Source: Lutibacter litoralis (lineage in GTDB: Bacteria > Bacteroidota > Bacteroidia > Flavobacteriales > Flavobacteriaceae). From it: DNA of 64,000 bases. Both the position numbers and the translations under genes were made by a program. Each line of letters starts with the position of its first letter. The stretch's first letter is position 1. The notes under the pieces are model-generated. The model ran no database searches and was not told the origin of the DNA. It saw nothing but the letters and a program-made list of their open reading frames with translations. This document shows, piece by piece, positions 44,935 through 54,424 of the stretch. The DNA lies in the NCBI RefSeq assembly GCF_014646675.1, contig NZ_BMNS01000007.1:180568-244567 (forward strand). The letters run 5' to 3'.

Positions 44935-46332
44935 TTATTCAACAATTGCTAACGGTTTTGTGTTTTTCCAATTTCCTCTTGTAAAATCAGGGAACAATTG
45001 AGAACTTCCATGTTCTGCAACTGAAGCTTCACTTAACGGTGAAACTGCGCTCCAAAAACAACCTTCATACACATTTTGATCTAATGGTAGTCCATTTCTT
45101 AAACATTCGATAATACGGAAAGTCATTAAATAATCCATACCACCGTGTCCGCCATTCTTTCTAGAGATTTCTCCCATACGTTTGTACAACGGATGTTCAT
45201 ATTTTTCAAAAATAGCTTCTAATTTTTCTCCTTCTGCCCATTGATGGTGATTTTCAGTAATACCTTCAACACCGCCTTCTAACACTATTCTTGTAGGGAA
45301 GCCAGTTAAAGTCCCTTTGGTTCCTTGAATTAGGTTGTGTCTAGAATATGGACGTGGACTTGTTTCGTCCCATTGCACCATAATTGTGCGTCCCATTGCA
45401 GTTTGTATAATAGAGGTGCTAATATCACCTCCTTTAAAATCTAATTGATTCCATTTGTGAGTGGCGTCAAAATTTTTCTTTGCATATATATTTCTACCTT
45501 TTCCTGGGGAAGACATAGAAACAATACGATTAAAATTATCTTCACCTCTTGCTAAGTTCATGTATTGAGCAACGGGACCTAAACCATGCGTTGGGTATAA
45601 ATTCCCGTCTCTATTTGCATAATGTGGAGTTCTCCAAGAACCTGTTCCGCGCTCAACTTGATGCATCTGTCCTTTTAATTCGTGTATGTATGAGGCTTCA
45701 CCGTGCAATAATTCACCTAAAACACCTTGTCTACACATATTTAGATATAATAATTCTTCACGTCCGTAGTTTACGTTTTCAAGCATCATACAATGCTTTT
45801 TAGTTTTTTCAGAAGTATCAACAATATCCCACATTTCTTTAATGGTTAGAGCAATTGGTACTTCTACCATGGCATGTGCTCCTTTCTTCATTGAATAAAT
45901 AGCCATTTCCGCATGTTTTTTCCAAGGGGTGCTTATAAAAACGAGATCTGGTTTTTCTTTCTTGAGCATTTTTTTCCATTCATTTTCCCCTCCAGTATAT
46001 AGTGCGATTTCAGTATGTCGTTCTCCTGCACCAATTTTTTTGCAATTATTTGCAGTATTCGTAGCCCAATCATCATATAAATCACAGATTGCAACTATTT
46101 CAGTACCTTCAATATTAGCGGTTCTTGTCGCATGTCCAGAACCTCTTGCGCCAACACCAATAAAAGCACAGCGAACAGTTTCTAATTTAGGAGCAGCAAA
46201 GTCTCCCATATAAGTTGCTCCAAAAGCAGGTGAAAAATTAAAATTACTAGCATTTAAAAAACTAGGTAAAAATGCTAAACCCGCTCCAGCAATGGAAGAT
46301 TTTTTTAGGAAGTCTCGTCTATTAGAATTCAT
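44935..46332 (-). CDS. Gfo/Idh/MocA family protein, GH109-like glycosidase
   Basis: The 465-residue protein starts with a twin-arginine signal (NRRDFLKKSSIAGAG), so it is exported folded, consistent with a tightly bound NAD. The Rossmann loop reads FIGVGARGSGHATR and is followed by AICDLYDD. The C-terminal half has NLYPTHGLGPVAQYMNLARG and SMSSPGKGRN, which I recognise from glycoside hydrolase family 109, NAD-dependent alpha-N-acetylgalactosaminidases. Other sugar oxidoreductases of this superfamily remain possible, and the substrate is inferred. It stands alone and converges on coxA. Confidence 0.85.
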   Translation of the reverse strand: MNSNRRDFLKKSSIAGAGLAFLPSFLNASNFNFSPAFGATYMGDFAAPKLETVRCAFIGVGARGSGHATRTANIEGTEIVAICDLYDDWATNTANNCKKIGAGERHTEIALYTGGENEWKKMLKKEKPDLVFISTPWKKHAEMAIYSMKKGAHAMVEVPIALTIKEMWDIVDTSEKTKKHCMMLENVNYGREELLYLNMCRQGVLGELLHGEASYIHELKGQMHQVERGTGSWRTPHYANRDGNLYPTHGLGPVAQYMNLARGEDNFNRIVSMSSPGKGRNIYAKKNFDATHKWNQLDFKGGDISTSIIQTAMGRTIMVQWDETSPRPYSRHNLIQGTKGTLTGFPTRIVLEGGVEGITENHHQWAEGEKLEAIFEKYEHPLYKRMGEISRKNGGHGGMDYLMTFRIIECLRNGLPLDQNVYEGCFWSAVSPLSEASVAEHGSSQLFPDFTRGNWKNTKPLAIVE

Positions 46333-46511
46333 GTGTAATGTTTATAATACGTTAATAAACGTAAAATTAACAATTATTTTTGGTAGTTCACAAATTTATA
46401 AGTCAATAAAGCCTTTTTTTAGTTTAAATGACAGTATTTTTAGAAATGTTTAATTTAAGTATTGTCACTAATTTTTTTATATCTTCGTGCAACTAAAGTT
46501 GTGTTGTCAAT

Positions 46512-47534
46512 ATGAATGAAAACTTGAATCCAGATAAAGAACATTATTCTCCAGAAGAATTAGACGTAGAAAAAAAACTGCGTCCATTAACTTTTGATGA
46601 TTTTACGGGGCAGGAGCAAGTTTTAGAAAATCTAAAAATTTTTGTTGAAGCTGCTAATTTACGTGAAGAAGCTTTAGATCATACTTTATTTCACGGACCT
46701 CCAGGTTTAGGTAAAACTACTTTAGCACATATTTTAGCAAATGAGTTAAATGCTGGCTTAAAAATTACTTCAGGACCTGTTTTGGACAAGCCTGGTGATT
46801 TAGCAGGTTTATTAACTAATTTAAGTGAGCGAGATGTATTATTTATAGATGAAATTCATAGGTTAAGTCCAATTGTTGAGGAGTATTTGTATTCTGCAAT
46901 GGAAGATTACAGAATTGATATAATGATAGAATCTGGGCCTAATGCACGCACCGTTCAAATAGATTTAGAACCATTTACCTTAATTGGAGCTACAACGCGA
47001 TCTGGATTATTAACTGCGCCAATGCGCGCACGTTTTGGGATAAGTAGCAGATTACAATATTATAAGAAAGAATTACTAACTACTATAATACAAAGAAGTG
47101 CAGCTATTTTAAAAATGCCTATAGCTATGGAGGCAGCTATTGAAATTGCTGGAAGAAGTCGTGGAACTCCAAGAATTGCAAATGCGTTACTTAGGAGAGT
47201 GCGCGATTTTGCACAAATAAAAGGAAACGGAACAATAACTATTGAAATTGCAAAGTTTGCTTTAAACGCTTTAAATGTAGATGCCTTTGGGTTGGATGAA
47301 ATGGATAATAAAATATTAATAACCATCATAGATAAATTTAAAGGAGGTCCAGTAGGTATTAGTACGTTAGCAACTGCGGTTGGTGAAAATTCTGAAACTA
47401 TTGAAGAAGTTTACGAGCCCTTTTTAATACAAGAAGGATTTATTATGCGGACTCCTAGGGGTAGAGAAGTTACACATTTAGCATATCAACATTTAGGAAA
47501 AATAAAAGGTGATTCTCAAGCGGAATTGTTTTAA
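46512..47534 (+). CDS. ruvB: Holliday junction branch migration helicase RuvB
   Basis: RuvB drives branch migration of Holliday junctions with RuvA. The 340-residue protein has the [12 protein letters not shown] start motif, Walker [10 protein letters not shown] (62-70), Walker [10 protein letters not shown], the sensor GATTRSG with its arginine finger region APMRARFG, and a C-terminal winged-helix domain with the family ending [16 protein letters not shown]. ruvA and ruvC are not adjacent. Confidence 0.97.
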   Translation: MNENLNPDKEHYSPEELDVEKKLRPLTFDDFTGQEQVLENLKIFVEAANLREEALDHTLFHGPPGLGKTTLAHILANELNAGLKITSGPVLDKPGDLAGLLTNLSERDVLFIDEIHRLSPIVEEYLYSAMEDYRIDIMIESGPNARTVQIDLEPFTLIGATTRSGLLTAPMRARFGISSRLQYYKKELLTTIIQRSAAILKMPIAMEAAIEIAGRSRGTPRIANALLRRVRDFAQIKGNGTITIEIAKFALNALNVDAFGLDEMDNKILITIIDKFKGGPVGISTLATAVGENSETIEEVYEPFLIQEGFIMRTPRGREVTHLAYQHLGKIKGDSQAELF

Positions 47535-47576
47535 ACTATAAGTGACTTATATCACAAAACTAAAAATATATCATCT

Positions 47577-47584
47577 TACTTTTG
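47577..47584 (+). promoter_or_regulatory. -7 promoter box upstream of the first SulP gene
   Basis: TACTTTTG matches TAnnTTTG and lies 29 bases before the start of the first SulP gene and 43 bases after ruvB. It could start the SulP transcript. Confidence 0.5.
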
Positions 47585-47613
47585 TTATTGCATAAAACTC
47601 TAAATTTATACTA

Positions 47614-49338
47614 ATGAGTTTACATAAAATATTTCCTTTTTTACGTTGGCTTCCTTTAACTAAAAAAACGTGGAAAGATGACCTAATTGCGGGTGTTACA
47701 GGCACAATTATTGTTATTCCACAAGCTGTAGCTTTTGCTATGATTGCAGGATTACCTCCAATTTATGGTTTTTACACAGCTATGATTACTCCAGTTATTG
47801 CAGCCTTATTTGGATCATCTTATCATCTAATTTCTGGACCTACTACTACAGGATCAATTGTTGTATTTGCTATAATAAGTAAATTTGTAACTCCAGATTC
47901 CGATTTGGAAGCATTTGTCTCTTTAACCATACTTTTGTCGTTTATGGCTGGTGTAATTAAATTAGTAATGGGGCTGGCTAAGATGGGAAAATTAGTAAAT
48001 TTTGTTTCATATACTGTTGTTATTGGGTTTTCTGCAGGAGCAGGAATTTTAATTGCATTTAAACAATTAAAACATGTATTTGGAATAAATGTTCCACAAG
48101 GAAGTTCATTTTATGAAATTATTGCATATATAATCTCACATATTAAAGAAACAAATTTATATGTATTAGGGGTGGCAATAGGAACGCTTTTAATTGCGCT
48201 TCTCATTAAAAAGGTTAGATATATTTCTAGATTAAATATGCTTTTTGCAATGATTTTAGGAAGTGTTTTGGCTGTTGTTTTAGGAGGAAATCTTCATAGT
48301 ATTGAAACAATTGGAGATGTTCCTTCTAATTTACCACCTTTTAAAATACCAGATTTTAATTTTGAAGATATGCGGATGCTAACTTCAGGAGCAATTACCT
48401 TGGCTTTAATTGGTTTAGTTGAAGCAGTTTCTATATCTCGGGTTATTTCACTAAGCTCTCATCAAAAATTGAATAATAATCAAGAGTTTGTAAGTCAGGG
48501 TTTAACAAATATTATTTCTAGTTTCTTTTCATCGTATGTTAGTTCGGGATCTTTTTCACGTTCGGGTGTAAATTATCAAGCTGGTGCAAAAACGCCTTTA
48601 GCAGCTATAGTATCAGCTATTGGGTTATTATTAGTAGTGTTGTTTTTTGCAACGTATGCTTCGTATTTAGCAAAACCTGCTATGGGCGGTATTATTTTGC
48701 TAGTTGGTTATAATTTAATTGACTTTAAACGTATTAAGCAAATTGTAAAAAGTAGTAAGCGAGAATTTATTGTGCTTTCAGTGACCTTATTAGGGACGTT
48801 ATTTTTAGAACTAGAAACAGCACTGTTTTTGGGTATTCTTATTTCATTATTTTTTTACTTGGAGAAAACTTCAAAACCAAATATTGCAATTGTTGGAAAA
48901 AATCAAGACAATAAGTTTTTTAATATAATTAGAGATGCTACCACCAAAGAATGTCCACAATTAAAAATGATAAGAATAGATGGTTCAATTTATTTTGGAG
49001 CTGTAGATGGTATTTCTAAATATTTTACAGATTTATATGAAAAGAACGATCAAAAATATTTATTAATTCTTGCAAATGGGATTAACTTTATAGATATAGC
49101 TGGGGCAGAATGGTTGTCGCAGGAAGTTTTAAAATGGCGAAATAGGGGAGGTGGAATTTATTTTGTAGGGTTAAAATTAATTAGTCAAGATGTGCTTCAA
49201 AAAGGTGGATTTGCAAAAATTATTAAAGAAGAAAACTTTTTTAAAGATAAAAATACAGCAATAGCCACAATTTTTAAGCATCTAGATAAACAAGTTTGTT
49301 CAGAGTGTAAGGTTAAAATTTACGATGAGTGTAGCTAA
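47614..49338 (+). CDS. SulP family anion transporter with STAS domain, first of a tandem pair
   Basis: SulP proteins move sulfate, bicarbonate or other anions across the inner membrane. The 574-residue protein has the signature IPQAVAFAMIAGLPPIYGFY near residue 35, about eleven to twelve hydrophobic segments, then a cytoplasmic STAS domain from about 435. The STAS phospho-site region reads NFIDIAGAEWLS, with Ala in place of the usual Ser. A short tail carries three cysteines (C562, C565, C573), which is unusual. Substrate is not predictable by motif; the sulfur-related neighbours favour sulfate or sulfite. Confidence 0.92.
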   Translation: MSLHKIFPFLRWLPLTKKTWKDDLIAGVTGTIIVIPQAVAFAMIAGLPPIYGFYTAMITPVIAALFGSSYHLISGPTTTGSIVVFAIISKFVTPDSDLEAFVSLTILLSFMAGVIKLVMGLAKMGKLVNFVSYTVVIGFSAGAGILIAFKQLKHVFGINVPQGSSFYEIIAYIISHIKETNLYVLGVAIGTLLIALLIKKVRYISRLNMLFAMILGSVLAVVLGGNLHSIETIGDVPSNLPPFKIPDFNFEDMRMLTSGAITLALIGLVEAVSISRVISLSSHQKLNNNQEFVSQGLTNIISSFFSSYVSSGSFSRSGVNYQAGAKTPLAAIVSAIGLLLVVLFFATYASYLAKPAMGGIILLVGYNLIDFKRIKQIVKSSKREFIVLSVTLLGTLFLELETALFLGILISLFFYLEKTSKPNIAIVGKNQDNKFFNIIRDATTKECPQLKMIRIDGSIYFGAVDGISKYFTDLYEKNDQKYLLILANGINFIDIAGAEWLSQEVLKWRNRGGGIYFVGLKLISQDVLQKGGFAKIIKEENFFKDKNTAIATIFKHLDKQVCSECKVKIYDECS

Positions 49339-49349
49339 AATTTTTAAAA

Positions 49350-51086
49350 ATGAATTTTAAAAAATACATACCAATTTTAGACTGGCTCCCAAATTATAAA
49401 AAGGCGTGGTTTAAAGGTGATTTAGAGGCCGGTTTAACTGTTGGAATTATGTTAATTCCGCAAGGAATTGCTTATGCCATGATTGCGGGTTTACCTCCAA
49501 TTTATGGATTATACACAGCAATGATTCCACAAATTGTGTACGCTATTTTTGGAACATCACGTCAATTAGCTGTTGGTCCTGTTGCCATGGATTCTTTAAT
49601 AGTTGCTTCTGGGGTTGCGGCATTAGCACAAATTGGAACAGAAAACTTTATTGAATTTGCCATTCTTTTAGCTTTTATGATGGGTTTTTTACAAGTTGTT
49701 TTCGGTTTTTTTAAATTGGGTTTTTTAGTAAATTTTTTATCAAGGCCCGTTATAAGTGGGTTTACATCAGCCGCAGCTTTAATTATTGGTTTAAATCAAT
49801 TAAAACATTTGTTGGGTGTTCAAATTTTACGAGATAATAAAATTCATACTTTAGTTTTTGATGCTTTTCAGCAATTAAGAGAAATAAACTGGCTCACTTT
49901 TGCAATCGGTGTTTCTTCAATATTAATCCTAGTTTTTTTAAAACGCCTAACAACTAAAATTCCTGCTGCATTGGTAGTTGTAGTATTGGGTATTGTATCG
50001 GTTAGAGTATTTCAATTAGAGCAATTTGGAGTTCAAATTTTAGGTGAAATTCCTAAAGGGTTACCTGAATTTACAATTCCTAAATTTGAAAAAAATACGC
50101 TGATTGATTTATTCCCAATAGCGTTAACACTATCTTTTATTGCTTTTTTAGAAGCAATTTCAGTTGCGAAAGCCATTGAAATTAGACATAGCAATTATAA
50201 AGTAAATCCAAATCAAGAATTAATAGCAATAGGTTTAGGAAATATTGTAGGTTCTTTCTTTCAAACATATCCTGCAACAGGAGGCTTATCTAGAACTGCG
50301 GTTAACAATCAAACTGGAGCAAAAACACCATTTGCTGCAATTATTTCAGGGTTAATTGTTGGTATAACATTACTATTTTTAACACCAGTTTTTTTCTATT
50401 TACCAAAAGCTGTACTTGGAGCAATAATTGTAGTTGCGGTTTATGGATTGTTAGATTTTTCAATGCCAAAGGAATTGCTAACCTATTCAAAAAGAGAACT
50501 ATTAATTTTAAATATTACATTAATTGTTACTGCTACAGTAGGTATAAAGGAGGGGATATTTATTGGAATAATTTTGTCTTTAGCAATGTTAATTTATAGA
50601 AGTACAAAACCACATTTTGCAGTTTTAGGACAAGTGAGATCCACCCATTTTTACAGAAATATAAATCGCTTTGAAGGATTACTAAAGATCGCGGATGATA
50701 TTTTAATAGTGAGGTTTGATGCCCAATTATACTTTGCAAATGTGTCATTTTTTAAAGACAAATTAGATGAGTTTGTAAATGAAAAAGGATCTAAATTAAA
50801 ACTTATAATTATTGATTGGGAAAGTATAAATAGTGTTGATAGTTCTGGTATTTTTATGTTGAAAGACGTTATAAATAAGTATAAAAATATGGGGGTAGAA
50901 ATTGCTTTTAGTGGAATGAAAGGACCTGTTAGAGATATTTTAGATAAAAGTAAAATTATTAAAAAAATAGATTATTCTAACTGTTTTATGAGTATTCAAG
51001 AGGCAGTAGATGCATTTGAAGATCGAAAAAAAAATAAAGAAATTGAGGTGAAATATTTCGATTTTATCAATCAAACAAATGGTTAA
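49350..51086 (+). CDS. SulP family anion transporter with STAS domain, second of a tandem pair
   Basis: This 578-residue paralogue begins 11 bases after the first SulP gene and is probably cotranscribed with it. It has the IPQGIAYAMIAGLPPIYGLY signature, the family AVGPVAMDSL loop and about eleven membrane segments. The C-terminal STAS domain has a canonical VDSSGIFML site, unlike its neighbour. It lacks the cysteine tail. The pair may form two transporters of different specificity or a heteromer; SulP proteins are generally dimers. Confidence 0.93.
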   Translation: MNFKKYIPILDWLPNYKKAWFKGDLEAGLTVGIMLIPQGIAYAMIAGLPPIYGLYTAMIPQIVYAIFGTSRQLAVGPVAMDSLIVASGVAALAQIGTENFIEFAILLAFMMGFLQVVFGFFKLGFLVNFLSRPVISGFTSAAALIIGLNQLKHLLGVQILRDNKIHTLVFDAFQQLREINWLTFAIGVSSILILVFLKRLTTKIPAALVVVVLGIVSVRVFQLEQFGVQILGEIPKGLPEFTIPKFEKNTLIDLFPIALTLSFIAFLEAISVAKAIEIRHSNYKVNPNQELIAIGLGNIVGSFFQTYPATGGLSRTAVNNQTGAKTPFAAIISGLIVGITLLFLTPVFFYLPKAVLGAIIVVAVYGLLDFSMPKELLTYSKRELLILNITLIVTATVGIKEGIFIGIILSLAMLIYRSTKPHFAVLGQVRSTHFYRNINRFEGLLKIADDILIVRFDAQLYFANVSFFKDKLDEFVNEKGSKLKLIIIDWESINSVDSSGIFMLKDVINKYKNMGVEIAFSGMKGPVRDILDKSKIIKKIDYSNCFMSIQEAVDAFEDRKKNKEIEVKYFDFINQTNG

Positions 51087-51145
51087 AAAAATCTAAATTT
51101 TATAGATAATGTAACCTCGATTACAAATAGATATTCACAATCTTG

Positions 51146-51153
51146 TAGATTTG
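51146..51153 (+). promoter_or_regulatory. -7 promoter box of the MBL-rhodanese gene
   Basis: TAGATTTG matches TAnnTTTG, 42 bases before the ATG at 51196. The 109-base gap after the second SulP gene thus holds a separate start. Confidence 0.5.
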
Positions 51154-51195
51154 AAGAAAGAGAAATAAGTTTAACAAAATAAAAATCAGATAATT

Positions 51196-52611
51196 ATGAA
51201 AGTAGAGCAATTGTTTACGGGATGCTTGGCAGAGATGGCTTACTATATCCATTCAAATGGAGAAGCAGCAATTATTGATCCTTTAAGAGAAACTGAACCA
51301 TATATAGAAATGGCAAAAGCTGATGGAGCTAAAATTAAATATGTATTTTTAACTCACTTTCATGCAGATTTTGTTTCTGGTCAAGTAGATTTAGCAAAAA
51401 AGACAGGTGCTACCATAGTTTTTGGTCCAAATGCAAATCCAAATTATGATATTCATCAAGGTAAAGATGGAGAAGAATTTAAAATAGGAGCCTTAACGCT
51501 TAAATTATTACACACACCTGGTCATACTATGGAATCTTCATCTTATTTATTAATAGATGAGAAAGGAAATAAACCGTATGTATTTACTGGAGATTGTTTA
51601 TTTATAGGTGATGTTGGAAGACCAGATTTAGCGGTGAAATCCGATTTAACACAAGAAGATTTGGCGGGTCATTTATTTGATTCTCTTCGAAATAAAATTA
51701 TGACATTACCAGATGATATAATTGTATATCCAAACCATGGAGCGGGTTCAGCTTGTGGAAAAAATATGAGCTCAGAGACTTTTGATACGCTCGGAAATCA
51801 AAAGAAAACAAATTATGCTTTAAGAGCGGATATGACAAAAGAAGAATTTATTAAAGAAGTTACTACAGGTTTAAAACCAGCACCACAATACTTTGGAAAT
51901 AATGTAAGAATGAATAAAGGTATTAATACAAGTATTGATGAAATTTTAAAAAGAGGAACAACTCCAATTGATGCAGATTCGTTTAAAGAAATGAGCGAAC
52001 AAGAAGATATTTTAGTTGTTGACACACGTTCAAAAGAATTGTATACTGAAGAAGGTACAGTTCCTGGTGCTTGGTATATTGGAGTCGAAGGCGGTTTTGC
52101 GCCATGGGTAGGAGCATTAATTAAGGATATTAATCAGAAAATAATTTTTATAGCAGAAGAAGGAAGAGAACATGAAGTTGTTACTCGTTTTTCTCGTGTG
52201 GGTTATGATAATGTACGGGGTTATTTGCGTGGAGGAATTCACTCTTGGTTAGCAGCTGGACATAAAGTTGATAAAATAGGCTCTATTTCTGCTATAAAAT
52301 TTGCGAATAAACTAAAAGAAGGAGCCAAGGAAGTGTTATTGGATGTTAGAAAAGAGTCGGAATACCAATCTGAACATGTCAATGGGGTTGAAAATTTTCC
52401 ATTAGATTATATTCATACAAATTTTGCTGAAATTAAACCGGATAAGGAGTATGTTTTACATTGTGCAAGTGGTTATCGCTCTTTAATTGCAGCATCAATT
52501 TTTATGGCTAATGGCGTTAAAAACGTAACCGATGTTAGAGGTGGTTTTAAAGATATAAAAGATACAGGGGTGGAACTTACCGAATATGTTTGCCCAACAA
52601 CATTGCTTTAG
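51196..52611 (+). CDS. metallo-beta-lactamase fold protein with two rhodanese domains (persulfide dioxygenase/Blh-like)
   Basis: The 471-residue protein combines an N-terminal ETHE1/Blh-like metallo-hydrolase domain (about 1-240) with two rhodanese domains (about 255-355 and 375-465). Metal ligands sit in THFHADFVSG (H54, H56, D58), HTPGHT and the later TGDCLF aspartate. The first rhodanese has IAEEGREHE where a catalytic Cys loop is expected, so it is probably structural. The second has C423 in CASGYRS and should be active. Such proteins oxidise or transfer persulfide sulfur during sulfide detoxification. Cytoplasmic location is predicted. Confidence 0.93.
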   Translation: MKVEQLFTGCLAEMAYYIHSNGEAAIIDPLRETEPYIEMAKADGAKIKYVFLTHFHADFVSGQVDLAKKTGATIVFGPNANPNYDIHQGKDGEEFKIGALTLKLLHTPGHTMESSSYLLIDEKGNKPYVFTGDCLFIGDVGRPDLAVKSDLTQEDLAGHLFDSLRNKIMTLPDDIIVYPNHGAGSACGKNMSSETFDTLGNQKKTNYALRADMTKEEFIKEVTTGLKPAPQYFGNNVRMNKGINTSIDEILKRGTTPIDADSFKEMSEQEDILVVDTRSKELYTEEGTVPGAWYIGVEGGFAPWVGALIKDINQKIIFIAEEGREHEVVTRFSRVGYDNVRGYLRGGIHSWLAAGHKVDKIGSISAIKFANKLKEGAKEVLLDVRKESEYQSEHVNGVENFPLDYIHTNFAEIKPDKEYVLHCASGYRSLIAASIFMANGVKNVTDVRGGFKDIKDTGVELTEYVCPTTLL

Positions 52612-52636
52612 AATGTTCTTTTTTAATTTAATATTT

Positions 52637-52660
52637 AGGGAGTTTTTAACTCCCTTTTTT
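52637..52660 (+). terminator. Rho-independent terminator of the MBL-rhodanese gene
   Basis: A stem AGGGAGTT / AACTCCCT with a 3-base loop leads into a T-run, 26 bases after the stop. Confidence 0.88.
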
Positions 52661-52716
52661 ATGCATTTTATTTAAAATTCGTAACTTTAGTTACTACAAA
52701 CTAATAATTGAAACCA

Positions 52717-52724
52717 TAGCTTTG
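52717..52724 (+). promoter_or_regulatory. -7 promoter box of the rhodanese lipoprotein gene
   Basis: TAGCTTTG matches TAnnTTTG. It overlaps a TTG at 52722 that opens a longer frame, which favours the ATG at 52743 as the true start. Confidence 0.5.
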
Positions 52725-52742
52725 CAAAAAAAAATAGAGCAC

Positions 52743-53153
52743 ATGAAGACTACACTAAAACTATCACTATTAATTTTTATTTCAATCTTAACTTTAAGTT
52801 GTAATACTAAAAACAATTCTAAAACTGATAATCAGTTGGGAGAAATTAAGCATATTTCTGCTTTAGAATTTAAAGAAAAATCTAAAAACAATACCATTGT
52901 AGATATTAGAACTCCGCGCGAATTTACCCAAGGTTATATTGAAGGAGCAATTAATATTAATTATTATGATAAAACATTTTTAGAACAAGTAGCTAAACTT
53001 GATAAAAGTAAACCAATTTATATTTATTGCAGATCGGGAAGTAGAACTTCATCTGCAGCAAAAAAACTTAAAAATTTAGGATTTATAGAAGTAAATGATT
53101 TAGAGGGAGGTATTATAAGTTGGGCTAGAAATCAATATAAAATAGTGAAATAA
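52743..53153 (+). CDS. rhodanese-like lipoprotein
   Basis: From the ATG at 52743 the 136-residue product has a lipoprotein signal peptide with lipobox LTLSC (cysteine near residue 20), then a single rhodanese domain starting IKHISALEFKEK. The catalytic loop is CRSGSRTSS with C96. It should sit in the periplasm or on the outer membrane and transfer sulfane sulfur, in contrast to the cytoplasmic double-rhodanese protein upstream. Its stop TAA shares a base with the ATG of the DUF3365 gene, so the two are coupled. Confidence 0.92.
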   Translation: MKTTLKLSLLIFISILTLSCNTKNNSKTDNQLGEIKHISALEFKEKSKNNTIVDIRTPREFTQGYIEGAININYYDKTFLEQVAKLDKSKPIYIYCRSGSRTSSAAKKLKNLGFIEVNDLEGGIISWARNQYKIVK

Positions 53154-53722
53154 TGATGTTAAAAAAAATTACAATACTTTTTGTTGTTGCAACTTTATTC
53201 TCTTGTAACAATGGTTTTTCTGAAAAGGAAAAAGAAGAATACACATTAAAAGGTAAAGAGATTGCACAGGCCTCATTTAAAGCATTAAGTACAGAATTGA
53301 TGGCGCAAATGAAAGCTGGTGGGCCAGCACAAGCAGTACCTTTTTGCAAAGAACAAGCTGGACCTATTTTAAACGAAGTAGCATCAAAATATAATGTTAC
53401 AATCGTAAGGTCTTCAGACCAATTAAGAAGTTGTAAAATAGAACCTACTGAAAGAGAGTTAGATATTATAAATAATTATAAAAATTCTGTTGCCAAAAAT
53501 AAAGAGCTAAAACCAATTATCGAAATTGATGCAACAAATAATAAACATTTTTACGCACCAATAATTGTAAAAGCTAACTGTTTGGTTTGTCATGGTAAAG
53601 TAAATGAAACAATGTCTGTTAAAACAGATTCAATCATAAAATTAACATATCCTTTTGATATTGCAACAGGTTATAGTGAAGGTGATGTTAGAGGTGTTTG
53701 GAGTATTACATTTAATGAATAA
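53153..53722 (+). CDS. DUF3365 family haem-binding lipoprotein
   Basis: The 189-residue protein (start ATG 53153, or 53156 directly after it) has a signal peptide with lipobox ATLFSC. The mature domain fits DUF3365/Tll0287-like proteins: AVPFCKEQAGPIL, then a late CLVCHG haem c site (C143, C146, H147) and the closing YSEGDVRGVWSI. The domain is found in redox- or gas-responsive membrane sensors and as free cytochromes. Coupling to a rhodanese gene suggests that it takes electrons from, or senses, sulfur compounds; this is inference. Confidence 0.88.
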   Translation: MMLKKITILFVVATLFSCNNGFSEKEKEEYTLKGKEIAQASFKALSTELMAQMKAGGPAQAVPFCKEQAGPILNEVASKYNVTIVRSSDQLRSCKIEPTERELDIINNYKNSVAKNKELKPIIEIDATNNKHFYAPIIVKANCLVCHGKVNETMSVKTDSIIKLTYPFDIATGYSEGDVRGVWSITFNE

Positions 53723-53809
53723 TAGCTAATATCATTATCAGCAGAACAAATAAGAATGATACTATTTATTAAGGTTTTATTATATTTCAAATTGTTTATT
53801 TTTTTAAAC

Positions 53810-53817
53810 TAAATTTG
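53810..53817 (+). promoter_or_regulatory. -7 promoter box of the HMA-domain gene
   Basis: TAAATTTG matches TAnnTTTG and would give a leader of about 60 bases before the start at 53883. A TTG 15 bases upstream is too close for a good -33 element. Confidence 0.45.
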
Positions 53818-53882
53818 AAAGTATTGAAGATTGTAGTTGGAAGGCATTCTTAAAATTACATAAATTAATTAAAAAATATAAA

Positions 53883-54158
53883 ATGACTATACTAGAAATA
53901 TTAAATTTAAAATGTGGTGGATGTGCTAATTCTATAAAAAAGGGAATGTTAGCCATTGAAGGAGTAACTGAGGTTTCAGTAGATTTGGAAACTTCTAAAG
54001 TAACAATAAATTCAGAAGATGTTACTGTATTAATAAATGTTAAAAGTAAACTAGCTTCCATGGGATATCCTGAAGTGGGTGATGCAAATACAATAATTCA
54101 TAAAGCAAAATCTTTTGTAAGTTGTGCAACTGGCAGAATGACTTCTGAGACAGAGTAA
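53883..54158 (+). CDS. heavy-metal-associated (HMA) domain protein
   Basis: The 91-residue protein has one HMA ferredoxin-like fold: strand TILEILNLKC, the metal-binding CGGC (C11, C14; GMxCxxC in most members), then GVTEVSVDLETSKVTINSED and KLASMGYPEVG. The C-terminal 20 residues add one more cysteine (FVSCATGRM), possibly a third ligand. Such proteins carry copper or other soft metals. No P-type ATPase is adjacent; the nearest partners are the sulfur genes upstream. Confidence 0.9.
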   Translation: MTILEILNLKCGGCANSIKKGMLAIEGVTEVSVDLETSKVTINSEDVTVLINVKSKLASMGYPEVGDANTIIHKAKSFVSCATGRMTSETE

Positions 54159-54183
54159 TTATAGAACTTAATATTATAGCATA

Positions 54184-54423
54184 TTACTTTTTTATAAACT
54201 TATAATAGCCAGCCATAAAAAGCCCATAAAATAGTGAGGCTAATAAAAGTTGACCAACAAATCGGTACCAGGTTTCTGGTCCAAAATAATCTGTAATCAT
54301 TTGATTAAAACTTCCAGACCTCAATATTTTTAACCCAATTTTCACTATTGAAAACAATACCAAAAATGCGGCCCCAAATCTGAGGGTTAGATGTAAAAAT
54401 GTTGCTTTTTTATATTGATTCAT
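54184..54423 (-). CDS. small membrane protein of unknown function
   Basis: The 79-residue product has two hydrophobic segments (LRFGAAFLVLFSIVKIGL and VGQLLLASLFYGLFMAGYY) joined by a polar loop with MITDYFGPETWY. I do not recognise a family. It is directly downstream of the MazG-like gene on the minus strand (one base apart), so the two are probably translated from one message. Confidence 0.7.
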   Translation of the reverse strand: MNQYKKATFLHLTLRFGAAFLVLFSIVKIGLKILRSGSFNQMITDYFGPETWYRFVGQLLLASLFYGLFMAGYYKFIKK

Positions 54424-54424
54424 G

